Below the pieces are notes generated by a model. That model ran no database searches and was not told the origin of the DNA. It was given only the letters and a program-made list of their open reading frames with translations. A stretch of 64,000 bases of DNA, taken from contig OX381713.1 in the NCBI GenBank assembly GCA_947462335.1, forward strand, positions 23,800,381 through 23,864,380, written 5' to 3'. Position numbers and translations under genes: made by a program. The first letter of the stretch is position 1, and each line of letters opens with the position of its first letter. This document shows positions 7,140 to 18,575 of this stretch, piece after piece. This DNA comes from Harmothoe impar. Its lineage: Eukaryota > Annelida > Polychaeta > Phyllodocida > Polynoidae.

Positions 7140-8514
7140 GGATGGAGGAGGCGGGGAGGTGAGGGTAGGGCTGCGGGGGGGGGGGGGGGGGGTAAAGTCG
7201 GGGGGAGGGGGTTGGTGAGGTTAGAGGTGGGGTGCACTGATGAGAGAATCACTTCATAGGCAGAGTACTTTATTAATACGGCTGTTAGGAGGCGGCCACA
7301 GAGTATTAATGTGCGTGTCAGGCTGGGGGGTAGGGGGTGCCGGCTGTGGGTGGTGGATGGAGGACGCTCCCCCCCCCCCCCCCCACCCCCATCCACCCAC
7401 CCACTGCACCCTGCCACCTCTTTACCCTATCCCTATACTCCTTCCTTCCTCCCTCTGCAAGTCGCACCCTGTCCCATGTCAATGCTCTACACTTCCTTGC
7501 CATGCCCCCTCCATATATATATTCTCCTTTCCACCATGTAGGCTACCTCATTCTGTATAATATTGTACAATTATCATACCTTCCTCTTACTTCTGCAACC
7601 CATGTGCTTCCTCTGCCCCGTCATGTTTTCTCTGCTATATATAATATAATATTATCATGCATTGGCTTCTTGGAATACACACTTTTCACGATGCCTTTCC
7701 TTCCCACTGCTTGTCATACTCTTCTCTCCCTCCCATTTTCTCCCCTCTTCTTCCCCTCTTCATCTCTCTCTGTTCTGATCCACCATGCCCCCCGTCCCTG
7801 CCCTCTCCACCCCCCCCTCCCCCCCCCCCTCCCTCCCCCAGGCTGACATCTGCCGGCGGCCATGCAGTTCTTTGTCGGGGGGGGGGGGGGGTGGCCCGGG
7901 GGCAGTCCGCCCCTCCCGCCCCCGGCACGGGCCCCCTTTGTGGCAAGAGGATCGTGGCCGATTTGTCATCCTTTAATGACTGTTCTGATGGCTGGCTCAT
8001 ATGGTGGCTGCTGGGCGGGCATTCAGCACAGCACGGAGCGCAGTGGGCGCAATATGGGCACAAGCTGAGAGCAAACTACTCCCTGCTGGGGACAAACCTG
8101 AGCTGAGACCACCCCCTCCCCCAGCTCCCATGGCAATGCTAGACTGTTGGGATTTAGTCTCTGAAGTCTGAGAGGGCACTTAGCCTACAGTTTAAAATCT
8201 CACTGTTTTAAAAGCAGCTGATAATCCCATTATGCTGCATGGACTTGTTACTCACTGTATTCCCGTGGCACTGCTATACTGATCCAGGGTACAAATAGGG
8301 CTTATCCTTGTTTTCCTTACCTTTTGTCTAAAAATGGTCCCTATTTCAATAGGCCTTCTAAAGGTATGCAACGAAGCTCAACGACGTTGCTTATGGTGGC
8401 CTCCTAAAATGTACCAATAACGTCTTGCCCCATAGTTACAATTTATTAAAGTCCTCGGGACCAAATGCTGCTCTTCATATACTACTCACATTGTTAGGCC
8501 GGCTTAGCTTCGGT
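7140..8514. repeat. Low-complexity stretch with poly-G, poly-C and pyrimidine runs
   Basis: No gene seen. It contains G runs (7176-7192, 7878-7891), C runs (7371-7384, near 7810-7830) and a long CT-rich stretch (about 7400-7850). Open frames here are proline- or glycine-rich products of these runs and appear on both strands, so I treat them as chance. Confidence 0.6.
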
Positions 8515-8658
8515 CCATTTTCCATCAGCCGATTTGGACGTCGAATCGGCAGGTATAACCACAACAAATACAGTACCAATAGGCACTGTGTGTACTTATC
8601 AGCCGATAGGACGCTCTACCTGCCGATTGCATGTCCAAATCGACTGGTGGAATATGGC
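8515..8658. mobile_element. Small foldback element, arms about 45 bp
   Basis: The left arm contains CAGCCGATTTGGACGT and AATCGGCAGGTA; the right arm carries the complement (TACCTGCCGATT and GTCCAAATCGACTGG), with a loop of about 50 bp. Target duplication was not resolved. Low coding potential. Confidence 0.6.
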
Positions 8659-9100
8659 ACTCTTTAATCATTCTGTATGCATTAGGCCAATCGTTTTCTG
8701 CTGACTCTGCCATGTTGTTTCATAGAATCCCAGTCAGCCTACATGGTCCATCTTCGCAGTGGTAACAATAAACAGAGAAAGATTTGCGGTTTAACCCTGA
8801 AAAGAAATGATGGCCGGGTACAAAATGAAGAGAGGAATAGCCTAATTGCTTGCTAGTCGGTGAATAATAACCCGGATAATAACCTGATTAATTCTACAAA
8901 CTGTGATTACATCTCCCATCAATTTTGTCTCTCGTTGCATCGTTTCTTTTGTAAAGTGCATCACTGCTAGATATAGGCTAGGCTCCCCAATACCAAGTAG
9001 CCTACCCAATTCAGTACAATTCATGAAGGTTGCTATCTGAGCATTATGATGAACCCCGTGGGACAAAGGCAGGAAGGAATGGAATTTAGCATATGAATTC
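8659..9100. other. AT-rich intergenic DNA
   Basis: I see no gene, repeat edge or promoter word here. Confidence 0.5.
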
Positions 9101-9109
9101 TCTCTTCCA

Positions 9110-9560
9110 TCTCCACATCTTTTTCAAGGCAGTATCTGACAGAAAAAGGGCGGGAATCTCGTACAATCTCGCTCAGCTCGAGACGGTCACGTGCCATAAA
9201 AGAGAGCAGCGCAGACGACAAACTCACACATTTCACGGTCGGCCGCCATCTTTGTTTTCTATCTTGAGCGATAATCGAGGCGTCGTCTTTGTAATGGCGT
9301 CTTCCGGGAGCTTGTCTGCGTCTCTCTGCATGCAACAGATCATCGCCGGTGGACCGGCTACACCAGATGAAAGCTGCCCGATACAACGTGGCTCCCATTG
9401 TAACCGGTTTATCTTGGCGGGTGTAGCCGGTGTTCTCTTGCGCGCGGCACGCGTCGCAGGTCTCGGCTGACGACAAAAACTCGCGTGTCTCACGCGAGAC
9501 GCTCGCTACCGCGTTTCTCGCCGCTTCTCGCGAGACGGGGGGGATCCCGCGAGTACCTGA
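9110..9560. promoter_or_regulatory. CpG-rich promoter-like island
   Basis: The island holds an E-box CACGTG (9188-9193), a YY1-type GGCCGCCATCTTTG (9241-9254), GAGCGATAATCGAGG (9266-9280) and an exact BANP-type TCTCGCGAGA (9526-9535). Surrounding sequence is AT-rich. Such clusters mark broad housekeeping promoters in animals. Direction of transcription is uncertain. Confidence 0.6.
9294..9470 (+). CDS. Candidate first coding exon or short ORF in the 9.3 kb island
   Basis: The ATG at 9294 (GTAATGGCG, purine at -3 and G at +4) opens 58 codons ending TGA 9468-9470. The peptide begins MASSGSLSASLCMQQ and contains a hydrophobic segment (FILAGVAGVLL) followed by basic residues, which could be a membrane anchor or targeting segment. 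It lies 40 bp after the YY1-type motif. No strong splice donor is seen (a weak CAG|GTCTCG at 9459|9460). I do not recognise the product; chance in CpG-rich DNA is possible. Confidence 0.25.
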   Translation: MASSGSLSASLCMQQIIAGGPATPDESCPIQRGSHCNRFILAGVAGVLLRAARVAGLG

Positions 9561-9860
9561 GATTGGGATGGGTTTGTTTTGCGGTGGCTTGCGGCTAATG
9601 CAGAAATGATGGCCGTAATTGACATTTAAAGCCGGGGATTTACCTGCCAACAGGTAAACGCGATTAGGGGGACGTAGCGCACGCCATGACTGAGGCGGGC
9701 CTGGGGTGTTTGCAGGTGGTTCAGGGATAATGGAGGAGGGGGTGAATCTGGATGGAAGGATGGAGAAGATGGAAGGAGCGAAGGGAATGGGATGCTTTTT
9801 TGAAGATCCATGGAAAGAAAGAGTGAAATGGGGGAATAGGGAGAGAATGATTGGCATATG

Positions 9861-10010
9861 CAGGGGCCGATCCAGGTGGGTGGGGTAGAGGGCGCATGGG
9901 GCGCGCCCTATTTTTCTGTAGGCCTACATTTTAATGTAGATGGTTCAACACCCCCAATACTGTAGGTATTACCGCACCCCCTCTTTCCTAAATTCCTGGA
10001 TCCGCCCCTG
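9861..10010 (-). mobile_element. CAGGGGCSGATCC MITE with 5-bp duplication
   Basis: Ends are CAGGGGCCGATCCAGG and CCTGGATCCGCCCCTG, flanked by ATATG on both sides (9856-9860, 10011-10015). Internal words such as ATTTTTCTGTA and TTTAATGTA match the copy at 27284-27420 in reverse orientation. A 5-bp duplication with CAGGGGC ends would suit hAT relatives of the hAT5 type; this is inference. Confidence 0.75.
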
Positions 10011-10015
10011 ATATG

Positions 10016-11440
10016 ACAAGTGATATATAGGGTCACAGGAATGGGCCAGAGGGATGGGAGAGATGCCCGGGGAGAGGGGTGATAGGGACGTATTGGGCGG
10101 CCGGGCTTCCAAAAGGATCGAAGGTGAGTTGACAAAGAACCATTCAAATAACGACAGAATATATACTTGGATTTAATTAGCACCCAGGGCTGACCCAGAA
10201 CTCTATGTAGCCAATATGCAGATGCTTCCTTGGGTGTGGCAGGATAATATTATATGCCTCCCCTCCTCCCGGATCCAACCAAACTATATACCATCGCGAC
10301 ATGTTCATCTTGCATGTCAGCAAAAACTTTTGTTCGCTTCTGAGTATCCCAGGAATTAAATATGGCGTGATCTGTCAAGGGGTGCGGGGCATTAAATGGC
10401 ACTGAGATTGGTTGATCATCAAAGGCATCAAAGCGACGTCAGCCTGTCTTGTTTGTTAGCTGTTGATCCTGTTCCAAATCTGATAGGTGTAATCAGGTAA
10501 TTACTCCTTTATTCAATAATAGCAAGCAAAGAGTTGGGGGAGCATTTTGCACATTGTCCACATTTCCATTGTATTGGAAAGCCATCAAATGATAGTTCAT
10601 ATTGTGTTATACTGACTTAAATGCAGTTAACCATTTGGGGGTCACCTTAATGTGGTCATGCCCCTTGCTGGTACATATAGGTATGGCGAGTTGTGACACA
10701 CATAGGGCATGCAAAATTCACCGGTGGGTTATACCTCAAGATTTATGAACTGAAAAGCATTCTTCAATTATGAATATCTATAGAAGTAGATCACTATAAC
10801 ACTATTGGTCATTTGAAATAAGAACTAGTTGCTCATTCAACACCCTCACATTTAATCTCAATGCTGAGTATAAGGCATTCTGAAACTTTGACTCAAAAGT
10901 TATAACTTCCAAAGACCCTGCATATAATTCAATTTCAGAAATCCTAAATTGAAAACTCTAGTAACATACAGCCTCTTGAAAAGTCGGAAGTACTATTTCT
11001 AGCACATGTCGTAAGAGCCTTTAAGGTTAACTACATGATGTCGCAAAAGCTATTCCTTGTCCTTCACATAGACCTTTTTAACTTTCCCCTCCACTCCTGC
11101 TGACTGCGCGCGTTGCACCATGGGAGATTCCGCTGGAATTTCTGCGCTGCGCATGTGCAAACAAAAGATGCATTAGGCCCTCTGTCGGTGTCGCCTCCGC
11201 CCCCTGTCCCCATACTCAGAACCTTACACCCTCTTCCTTGTAAATAGGGGCATAACACACCGGCTGCAGTGCCAGTACTGTCCCTCTGGCAATGGGGTGT
11301 ATAGTGGCAGAGAATAGAACTAAAATGCAAATTGTTTCTCTTGTAATGTACTTATGTACAGGCACCTAATGCCTCGAGGGCTATTCTTGTATACTTACTA
11401 TAGCCTTTAACTTTGGGTTATGACATTGCTTGATAAAGAG
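10016..11440. other. Intergenic DNA without recognised gene
   Basis: AT-rich unique-looking sequence. I find no promoter cluster, exon signature or transposon edge. A partly GC-rich piece near 11090-11230 lacks splice signals. Confidence 0.45.
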
Positions 11441-11469
11441 GCGCTATAGTCAGACGGAACCAGAACAAG

Positions 11470-11589
11470 ATGGCGGCTTACACAGGGCCACCTCCCACAA
11501 CGTCTTGTCCTCTTTCCAATCCCAAAAACCTCACCCTACACTACCACCGCCATCACCCTCACATCGACGACTCAAAGCGAGGACGCTGA
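11470..11589 (+). CDS. Short ORF starting in the YY1-type motif
   Basis: 39 codons from an ATG inside AAGATGGCGGC (MAAYTGPPPTTSC...) to TGA. Pro/His-rich, no domain recognised. It could be an upstream ORF of the leader exon or chance. Confidence 0.2.
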   Translation: MAAYTGPPPTTSCPLSNPKNLTLHYHRHHPHIDDSKRGR

Positions 11590-11692
11590 AAACCGCACGA
11601 CTTCTCGCTGTTACCGAGACTTGGGGCGAGGCGGAAGTAGCGCCGGCGTCGGCGTCGACTGCAGTACAGAGATGGTTTTAAGATAGTGGGGC

Positions 11693-11824
11693 ATGCGCAT
11701 TAAAGCTCCCCTCAAAGTAAAAACCCACAAGGCAGCGCTAGTGGCGGCCGGATTGATAGCGTCGGCGGTGGTGGCGACCATCAAAAAGAGGAGAAGAGGG
11801 GGAGAAAGGCTGGCACCAGCGTGA
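11693..11824 (+). CDS. 43-codon ORF with a single hydrophobic segment
   Basis: The peptide has a basic start (MRIKAPLKVK), a hydrophobic stretch (ALVAAGLIASAVVATI, residues 15-30) and a basic tail (KKRRRGGERL). That layout resembles signal-anchored mitochondrial or ER microproteins. It ends at TGA 11822-11824, before the donor at 11907, so it would be a leader-exon ORF. Family unknown; conservation is untested. Confidence 0.25.
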   Translation: MRIKAPLKVKTHKAALVAAGLIASAVVATIKKRRRGGERLAPA

Positions 11825-11912
11825 CCCTGATCGAAGCCTCGACTTCGCACAGCCGGAAGAGGCCAGGTATCAGGTTGACGCATGTGCAGAAAGGCCCCGC
11901 CGTCCGGTGAGT

Positions 11913-12760
11913 CGCCGGGTGAGGGCTTTGGTAAAGGGGACCCTTCTATTTGGTGGATGGGGCCGGGGGTTGGGGAGTGTTGGGGTGGCCTAGGGGCGCA
12001 CCCATTAGTGGACGTTAGCTACAACCTCTGCACCAGGCTGTGTTGTCTGCAGAATATGGATCTAACACAGTGCCACCCCAGCGTCATGTGGCGCAATGTA
12101 CAGACAATGTAACAGAGAAGGGGCATGTATATAAGTCCATTATTGAACATAACTACTGCTTTAGGATATGGACCCATAGTCTAGTAGTCAGTGTGTGCAC
12201 CATCTTTATATTTCAATGTGCATGGTGATAATAATACGGATTAGTGCTCACGAGAGCCTCAACAATGGGTGACATGCACTGTAGAGACAGCTATACGTTT
12301 GACTGGGTGCTGGAGAAGAAAATGTATAGTGGTCTAAGGTCTGGGCGAAAAATACAGTATTGTAGTGTCAACATAAAGTCGAATTCATTGCTTAGGTTGT
12401 TGTTGGTGGTTATATTGTTGTTGTTGTCGTTCATCTCATATAGAAAGGTGCAGACTTTCATGAACATTATACATTGTATAATATAACTACATGTATATTG
12501 CAAATCTATGATTTGAAGGTTACAGTGTATGATATTATTCTCTAAGCAAATATAGCTATTGATGGTTTGAGCTAAGAATTAGTTCTCAATGTTATTCTCA
12601 ACTTACATGCAGTTTAGCCAAGAATCATACTGTGCATTTAACCACGAAAATGAAAAAGTAAAGGCCGTTATGACATACTATAAAACCATGCCATTGGGCC
12701 ACATTAATGCTTTAATTTACTATGGCCTTGGTCGTCACGAATGAAACCCTGGCGAGTAAC
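11913..12760. other. Intergenic or intronic DNA
   Basis: Mostly AT-rich, following the donor at 11907. A repeated GTTGTTG-type tract occurs near 12397-12430. No exon or transposon end recognised. Confidence 0.4.
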
Positions 12761-12889
12761 TCGCTAGTGCTGCCTTCATGCATCATGCTGAGCATACAGG
12801 GTTGATACCCTCCCATGAGGGCTGCATGCATGCATCATGCCGACCAAGAGTATATATCACAGTAAAACATATATGCGGTATGTAAAGGG
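12761..12889. repeat. Degenerate copy of the GCTGCATTCATGCATCATG repeat family
   Basis: It contains CCTTCATGCATCATG and GGGCTGCATGCATGCATCATG in opposite-facing layout and ends in AAAGGG before TTAG (12890-12893), like the right end of the element at 6189-7135. The left end was not found. Probably an old piggyBac-like MITE. Confidence 0.45.
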
Positions 12890-13132
12890 TTAGCCCCAAA
12901 AAACACATGTAGGGCATTCTGCAGATGTCCGTCATGCTTATACACCTTCAATGTTACTTCACACCGACGTAAAAAGAGCAGAACACATGCTGACAGGGCG
13001 CATGGGGAGAGGTTCATCCCTTACCACGGAGACAAGCCGTACCATCCCCGCCCCTCACAACAAGTACTCCCCAGAGGACTCTAGATCCAGGGTGCCTCCT
13101 GAAGGTATGGAGGTGCAGGGAGTGCGTGGGTG

Positions 13133-13483
13133 CACAGAGAAAAGAAACAGAGTAAAAAGGGAGTCCAGGTTGCCCCCAGAATGACTCCCCTGTTAGGGGA
13201 GTCCAGGTGGCCTAAGAGAGCCTAGGTGACTCTCTGGCTGACCTAAGGGAGTCACCTTGGGGAGTCATATGACCCAGAGAGCTATATGACTCCCCCAGGT
13301 CACTCCCTTAGGTCAGCCAGAGAGTCACCTTGGGGAGTCATATGACCCAGAGAGCTATATGACTCCCCCAGGTCACTCCCTTAGGTCAGCCAGAGAGTCA
13401 CCTAGGCTCTCTTAGGCGACCTGGACTCCCGTAAACAGGGGAAACCTGGACTCCCTTTTGACGCTGTTTCTTTTCTCTCTGTG
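13133..13483. mobile_element. Foldback element with CACAGAGAAAAGAAACAG ends
   Basis: Terminal CACAGAGAAAAGAAACAG is mirrored by GTTTCTTTTCTCTCTGTG. The arms also share AGGGAGTCCAGG and GACTCTCTGGCTGACCTAAG. The centre holds a tandem duplication of about 65 bp built on TTGGGGAGTCATATGACCC. A second copy with TA duplications is at 27188-27576; here the flanks are TG and GA. Confidence 0.75.
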
Positions 13484-13980
13484 GATGTATACCTGTGGTG
13501 GGCGGGGGGTACAGTCTCTGAAGCTTACAGATTAAAGAAAGAAAAATTAGGGACTTTGTGATTTCATGATTTATTCATAATTTGCATATACTTTGCGTGT
13601 TTACAGCATGGAAAGAACTACTGTGAAGCACAGAAATCACTTTACATAGACATTGGCACATTTAATGTGTCTTATATTGAATACTTATTAAAATAAGATA
13701 AGAACAAAGTGCTGATCATATGAGACGGTTGTCTAGGCTATGGAATCCGTGCTGTAAATTTACCAAACATTGTTCTAGGAACAGGATACCATTTAGAATT
13801 TAGGAAATCCGAAACATCCCAACAAATGGCTTTTAAGAAAGAAACACGATTCAATTTGAGTTTTCATTTGAGAGGAAGTAACTTTCTAACTATTCCTTGA
13901 GTAATGGAGAAAGCAATAGACTTCCAATTGCATGGGAGGCAGGATAATATATCTTCTTGTTGTGCACAATAGTTAGGCAG
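13484..13980. other. AT-rich intergenic DNA
   Basis: No gene, exon or repeat edge recognised. Confidence 0.45.
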
Positions 13981-14029
13981 AGGGGGAAGGCGATGGGATG
14001 TGATTGGGGGGAGGGGTGGGGGTCTAAAG

Positions 14030-14195
14030 GAGACTAGAGGGCTGGTATAGCTGTGCCCTTGGGGTTGGGACATTAGAGATAACACTGATTCATCTTACCG
14101 TTTCTGCTATAGATGTTATCTCTGTACAAGTAAGATCTATTGAGGACCAGGCTGTGCACCATGTAATTTACCAATGGCCTGAAGTGCAAATTGTC
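14030..14195 (+). repeat. Copy 1 of a dispersed coding-like fragment
   Basis: Inverted relative to the copy at 22977-23175. Shared words include ATAACACTGATTCATCTTAC and GGCTGTGCACCATGTAATTT. In both copies one frame reads VISVQVRSIEDQAVHHVIYQ without a stop. It may be a remnant of a transposon protein or a duplicated exon; I do not recognise the family. Confidence 0.55.
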
Positions 14196-14667
14196 TACGA
14201 TAAATCATAAGCCACCTGCACGTTTACAGCTGTACAATATTAGAGCAGAGTGAATGTGACAAAATTGTTAAAGGCCCCTTTTTGGACCCTTGGTATAGTC
14301 TGTTCTTTATGACATTTTTGGAACATAGTTTAACATCATATGTTAGATCTGGTCATCATATGCATATCTATTTGATTGCTTTAGATTAGATGTGCTGCAA
14401 CTGAAAATACCTACGTTAACCAAAATACCGTAGCTGCTGCTCTGTCAAATATTTCATATTTTGACTGGCCCAAATTAAGCGGCCCAAACACTCGATACAT
14501 GTGCTACATTTCAAACTCTGTACGTTTGATACTACATTTCCCCAATGTGACAAACTTCAAAACAGTCAAATTGCTAATTATATGGTCACCCCCCACCCCT
14601 TCTCAATATGTTAAATCCCCAACCCCCTCCCAACGCCAACTAAGTGGCAGGTTCCCTTGATTAACTA

Positions 14668-15527
14668 CCCAGTAAACACCCTACGTAGTTCCAACGTAGC
14701 TCAGAGGTTTCTCTAGGTAGATGTCCAACCAAAGGGTTTGAGATTGGTAATTTTAGAAGGTTTGTAGACGTCAAAACGTTAAGGTTTATTTACGTTCAAC
14801 AGATGTAGACGTCTGATTTACGTTGATCTACCTCATTCAGACGTAAAAATTCTACGTAGATCTACGTTAAAAGACGTAACTTTTCAACTTCAATTGGGTA
14901 GATGACTTTTCCGTGTCACACTAGGTGGCAGCACTATCAATTATGGAGAGAATATTACAGCTCCTTAACAAATCTACCACATTCAAGCAGTAAATTCTCA
15001 TTAATTGTGAATTCAATATCATGCAAATATACCGCATTCAATAGAATATTTATATATAAAGGACAGGTGATTAAAGTATTGTGCATGAATAGGTGCTTTG
15101 AGACACTTTACTGTGAGGACACCACATTGGTGGTAATGGAAGAAATACAAAGCCTCTCTGCAGCCAAAACTATTCAACGTACAGATCTATACTGTCAGGC
15201 TGTTCAATTGAATTACTACAAGAATATACTATGTAGAATGAGATGAGATTGAAAATTATAGTAGTTACTTTGTATGAATATTGTTTGTAAATGTAAGTTT
15301 GTCTGCAATATATTACAAGTCTTTGTCTGAGTCCCACTATGTAGAATTATATGTAATGTGTTAAACATAGATTTACGTCTTCAGGAGCTACGTAAATCAG
15401 ACCTGCAGGTTTGAGATTGGTAAATAAACCTTAACGTTTTGACGTTGATAAACCTACTGAAATTACGTAGTTCAGACCAAAATTCAACGTAGATTTACGT
15501 CTGACCAACGTTGTTGTGTTTACTGGG
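14668..15527. mobile_element. TA-flanked element with CCCAGTAAACAC ends
   Basis: Ends are CCCAGTAAACACC and GGTGTTTACTGGG-like (GTGTTTACTGGG), flanked by TA (14666-14667, 15528-15529). Subterminal regions repeat ACGTAGA/TTTACGTC words many times, including AACGTTAAGGTTTATT (left) and AATAAACCTTAACGTT (right). It has no transposase. A CTCF-like CACTAGGTGGCAGCACT sits at 14919-14935. Confidence 0.8.
14919..14935 (+). promoter_or_regulatory. CTCF-like motif inside the TA element
   Basis: CACTAGGTGGCAGCACT matches the animal CTCF core (CCASYAGRKGGCRSY) at almost every position. Equivalent motifs occur in the elements at 48999 and 49397. Confidence 0.45.
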
Positions 15528-15539
15528 TAACCACGTCCA

Positions 15540-15930
15540 TAACCCACCACGGACGCTTCCGGTTCCGTTTCCGGTTTCAAAGAGCCGTGTGCAGCTGGGT
15601 GTTGTAACTGGTATCTCACATTCACATGTCGGGTTACATTTTTTACCTCCTATACACTCCCGACCAGTAGGCACATATGATACTGGGGGATACAGGATCG
15701 CTCCCACTGCCCCCTACTGGGAATAACCGGCGTCACGTCCTTTTGTGCCCCCATCTCCCTCTACCCACTAAGGGGTCCCAGGTGGGGATACCATACCCTG
15801 TGATTACCGTATAGGCCGCTTGGGGGCGTGGTAGGTCGGCGGGCGATAATCGGGGACACTGCGCCATGCGCCTTCCGGCACGAGCCGCCACAACGAGCAA
15901 AATTACACACCCGCTGTAGCGGAAAATGAC
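15540..15930. promoter_or_regulatory. GC-rich promoter-like stretch with a strong CTCF-like site
   Basis: It holds repeated TTCCGG words (ETS-like, about 15557-15576), a minus-strand CTCF-like site at 15704-15720 (plus strand CCACTGCCCCCTACTGG) and GGGCGATAATCGGGG (15841-15855). No ORF of note. Confidence 0.45.
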
Positions 15931-15934
15931 CAAG

Positions 15935-17140
15935 TACCCGTTACAACTGCTAACGGAGGCGTGGAGGTGGTATAAGGGATTGGTTGAGGAGGGGGGAGGG
16001 GGGGGGGGGGGGTTCGTGGTAACAACTGAAGGTTATGTCCAGAAAGTACTATAGATTTGACAGAGATTGCTTTTTGTGATGGGCTAAGAATCACTTGGAC
16101 ATTTGATGGAAGGGACCCAGGTACAGGAGGTATAGATGCACTTAAATATAAGAAGATATTTTAAATATAAGAAGATATCTTATTACTTGAAGGACATGGA
16201 TGAGATAATATTATATTGATGTAATTGTAGGTTCTACATCCATACACAATTATAACATTATTATAGGCGATCATGTGGCACCGACAGCAGCAAGATAGTG
16301 CCGGGATATTATGAGAGATGGATAGAGAATCAAGAATGAAAATGAAAGAGGATAGGGAAAGTCCAGGGGAAAATTGAAAATAAAGATTTGGGGGTGGTGG
16401 TGGTGGGGAGGGGGGGGGGCGTTCAACACAGCTGCAGGGTATGATGTGTTGGTGTGTCTCTTTACAAAAGTTCTGTGGAGAAGAGTTAGAGATGCTTGTG
16501 GGGAGTCTGACAGAGGCCTACCACTCTGGAGGTAGGGGTCCTGGTCATCCCTGCAGGGAAGACAGTTGGGGACCGAACAAAAAAGGGGTGGGGGAACTTC
16601 AGGGCCAAACATTTCAGTAGTGTTTCGGGTAACAGGATCAGAGTGCAAGCTCGGACGTAGCTAGGGAATCAACTTTTGATACGTTAATAATAATCATTAT
16701 TCCTTTAAATATGACAAATACTGGAATATTGGAAAAAAAACAAAAAGGTCTTTAGATTAAACTAAACAGAACTCTCCCCACCCCATCTTCACCCCCACCC
16801 CGACCCCGACCGGCCATATACTAAAGGTGCCTACCGGTACCACAAACTGGGAATTGTCCAGTTTTGTCAGATTACCTGAAACAAACATTATTTTTGAAGG
16901 GGGGAAGGGTAGGGCCACAGGGAATAGGGTGGGGGCTGTGTATGAGACAGGGGGTCCTGGTAGGGGGCAGGGGCACCTGAGGGGTCCCTGGTAGGTGGTA
17001 CGTTTGGAGGCCGGTAGAGGGAGACACCTTTGTCAGCCCCCAGCAGGAAGGACACTGACACCTGCCGCCGCCAGGGTGCAGCACCAGCACCCCTGGTGGC
17101 AGAACTGTTAATTACAGAGGACAGGAGTAGGGCTATCTTT
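15935..17140. other. Intergenic DNA with homopolymer runs
   Basis: G runs at about 15995-16012 and 16420-16430. A short direct repeat, AAATATAAGAAGATAT, occurs twice near 16143-16180. No gene recognised. Confidence 0.45.
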
Positions 17141-17143
17141 AGC

Positions 17144-17335
17144 CCTTTAAGGGCCGAATAGTGCTTTAATGTGCTATGCCCCTGGTTTGGTCATCATGAT
17201 GCATGAATGATGCATTAATGTATCAGGACAACCCTTCGGGAGTGTATCAATCCCATAGAGTCCGCATGATGCTTTGAATGCAGCCCTGGCAAGCTACTCT
17301 CCGGGGCTGCATTCACAGATCATGACGACAAACTG
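17144..17335. repeat. Degenerate copy of the GCTGCATTCATGCATCATG repeat family
   Basis: It starts GCCCTTTAAGGGCC and contains TGAATGCAGCCCTGGCAAG plus GGGGCTGCATTCA and ATCATGACGACAAACTGC. The same core is at 6.3, 12.8 and 36.2 kb. Confidence 0.5.
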
Positions 17336-17339
17336 CATA

Positions 17340-18470
17340 CCATATTAACACCTTTAATGTTTAAGACAAGGCTGTAAAAGATGGTGGGTGGGTGGTAGTG
17401 TAAAGATGGGGCGAGGCTATGGTAAAAGGCAGAGGTGAAGGTGAAGTGTAGATGGTGGCAAGTCAGATATGAGTGCAACAAGTGGCATGTACAATATTTA
17501 TTATGGAGGTTCATTGGTTGTTTAATCATGCATCTCCTCAGATGGCTGAAACCCTATAATGTAACCTCCTGCTCTCAGTCTACCCAATGTACACCTCACC
17601 CCCTGTGGTCTATATAGCCTGTGAGGGATGGGCTGAGGTTAGTGGTTGTGGTTGTTGGAAGGGTGTGGACAGGTAAATATAGGTCTACCACCTGGTACAG
17701 ACACAGTTTGTAACATGTGGATATCTCCAGGGCATATGGGATTGGGAGGAGGGGAGCCAGGGGAGAGGGGGTCACCTGCAGAGTGGTATTCCTTGTTGGA
17801 CTACCACTACAGTATACATGGGGATCTTGGTCAGGGGAAGGGGAGGGGGGAAGGAGTAAAGGGGGTTTATGTGGAAAGGGAAGTCTATAGAAAGACTGAG
17901 GGGAGGGTGTGACGTATTAGAAGCGGGAGGACAGGAAAAGGACAGAGGAAGGAGCAAATGAGCACATGGTGGAGGAGAGGGAGAAAAGTGATGTGATTTG
18001 CAATAAGGAGGGAGGGAGGGAGGGAGGGAGGGGAGGGGGTGGAGGGAGGGCAGAGGAATGAAATATATTTAAGTAGAAAAGGAAGGGTAGAATGGAGATA
18101 GGGGGAGGGGTAAGAGGTGTACAAACTACATTGTACACACAGTTTATGTAATTGGTCGCAAATGTTTAGATTTAAAAAAAGCCAAGCGTCACTGCATAAT
18201 AGCAAATACAAAATGGATTAAACCGTTCTATACGGTCATAAAGGCGAGATCATTTTGGCAATAATGAGGGTACTTCTACTAGACCTCCCTCCACGCACAC
18301 ACACCCACACACTCCATCCTTTTGTGTGGGTTATTTATTATGACAATTCATTATATGGATAGTCACATCCTATAGACATTAGAAACACATAATCTGTGCC
18401 AGTCACATGACACTGTTTTACTCGGCTCTACCCATTCACAGCCAGAAACTGCCATAGAGCTCTCCAAAAC
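17340..18470. other. Intergenic DNA, purine-rich on the plus strand
   Basis: GGGAGG-rich low complexity at about 17740-18120, including (GGGA)n near 18007-18030. Open frames here are low-complexity. No gene recognised. Confidence 0.45.
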
Positions 18471-18499
18471 CTGTAATTTACATAATGAACTGTAGGAGG

Positions 18500-18575
18500 C
18501 GTGACGGGCGCCATTTTGGTTTTGACATCCGGGTGTCCAGTGCTCACGTGTCACGTGTCCATGGCAACCAGGATC
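18500..18575. promoter_or_regulatory. Promoter-like cluster: YY1-type, two E-boxes and an X-box
   Basis: GCGCCATTTTGG (18508-18519), CACGTG twice (18545-18550, 18552-18557) and GTCCATGGCAAC, an RFX X-box-like word, within 70 bp. No convincing start codon or exon follows on either strand. Confidence 0.45.

Larger units (their letters stand above)
11440..11912 (+). promoter_or_regulatory. Promoter and first exon candidate with a strong splice donor
   Basis: A YY1-type AAGATGGCGGC (11467-11477) opens a CpG-rich stretch that ends at CCG|GTGAGT (exon end 11906), close to the consensus donor. The YY1 word itself contains an ATG, a common layout at animal transcription starts. Two short ORFs lie in the putative exon (11470-11589 and 11693-11824). 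No matching acceptor was identified downstream. Confidence 0.45.

Noticed and set aside
7140..8106. Several overlapping open frames of 60-170 codons on both strands
   Set aside because: They are proline- or glycine-rich translations of poly-C, poly-G and CT tracts, appear in several frames at once and have no domain.
9033..9857. 274-codon minus-strand frame across the 9.3 kb island
   Set aside because: It spans the CpG island and its promoter words, has Ser/Pro/Arg bias and no domain. Probably open because of GC-rich composition, though an exon there cannot be excluded.
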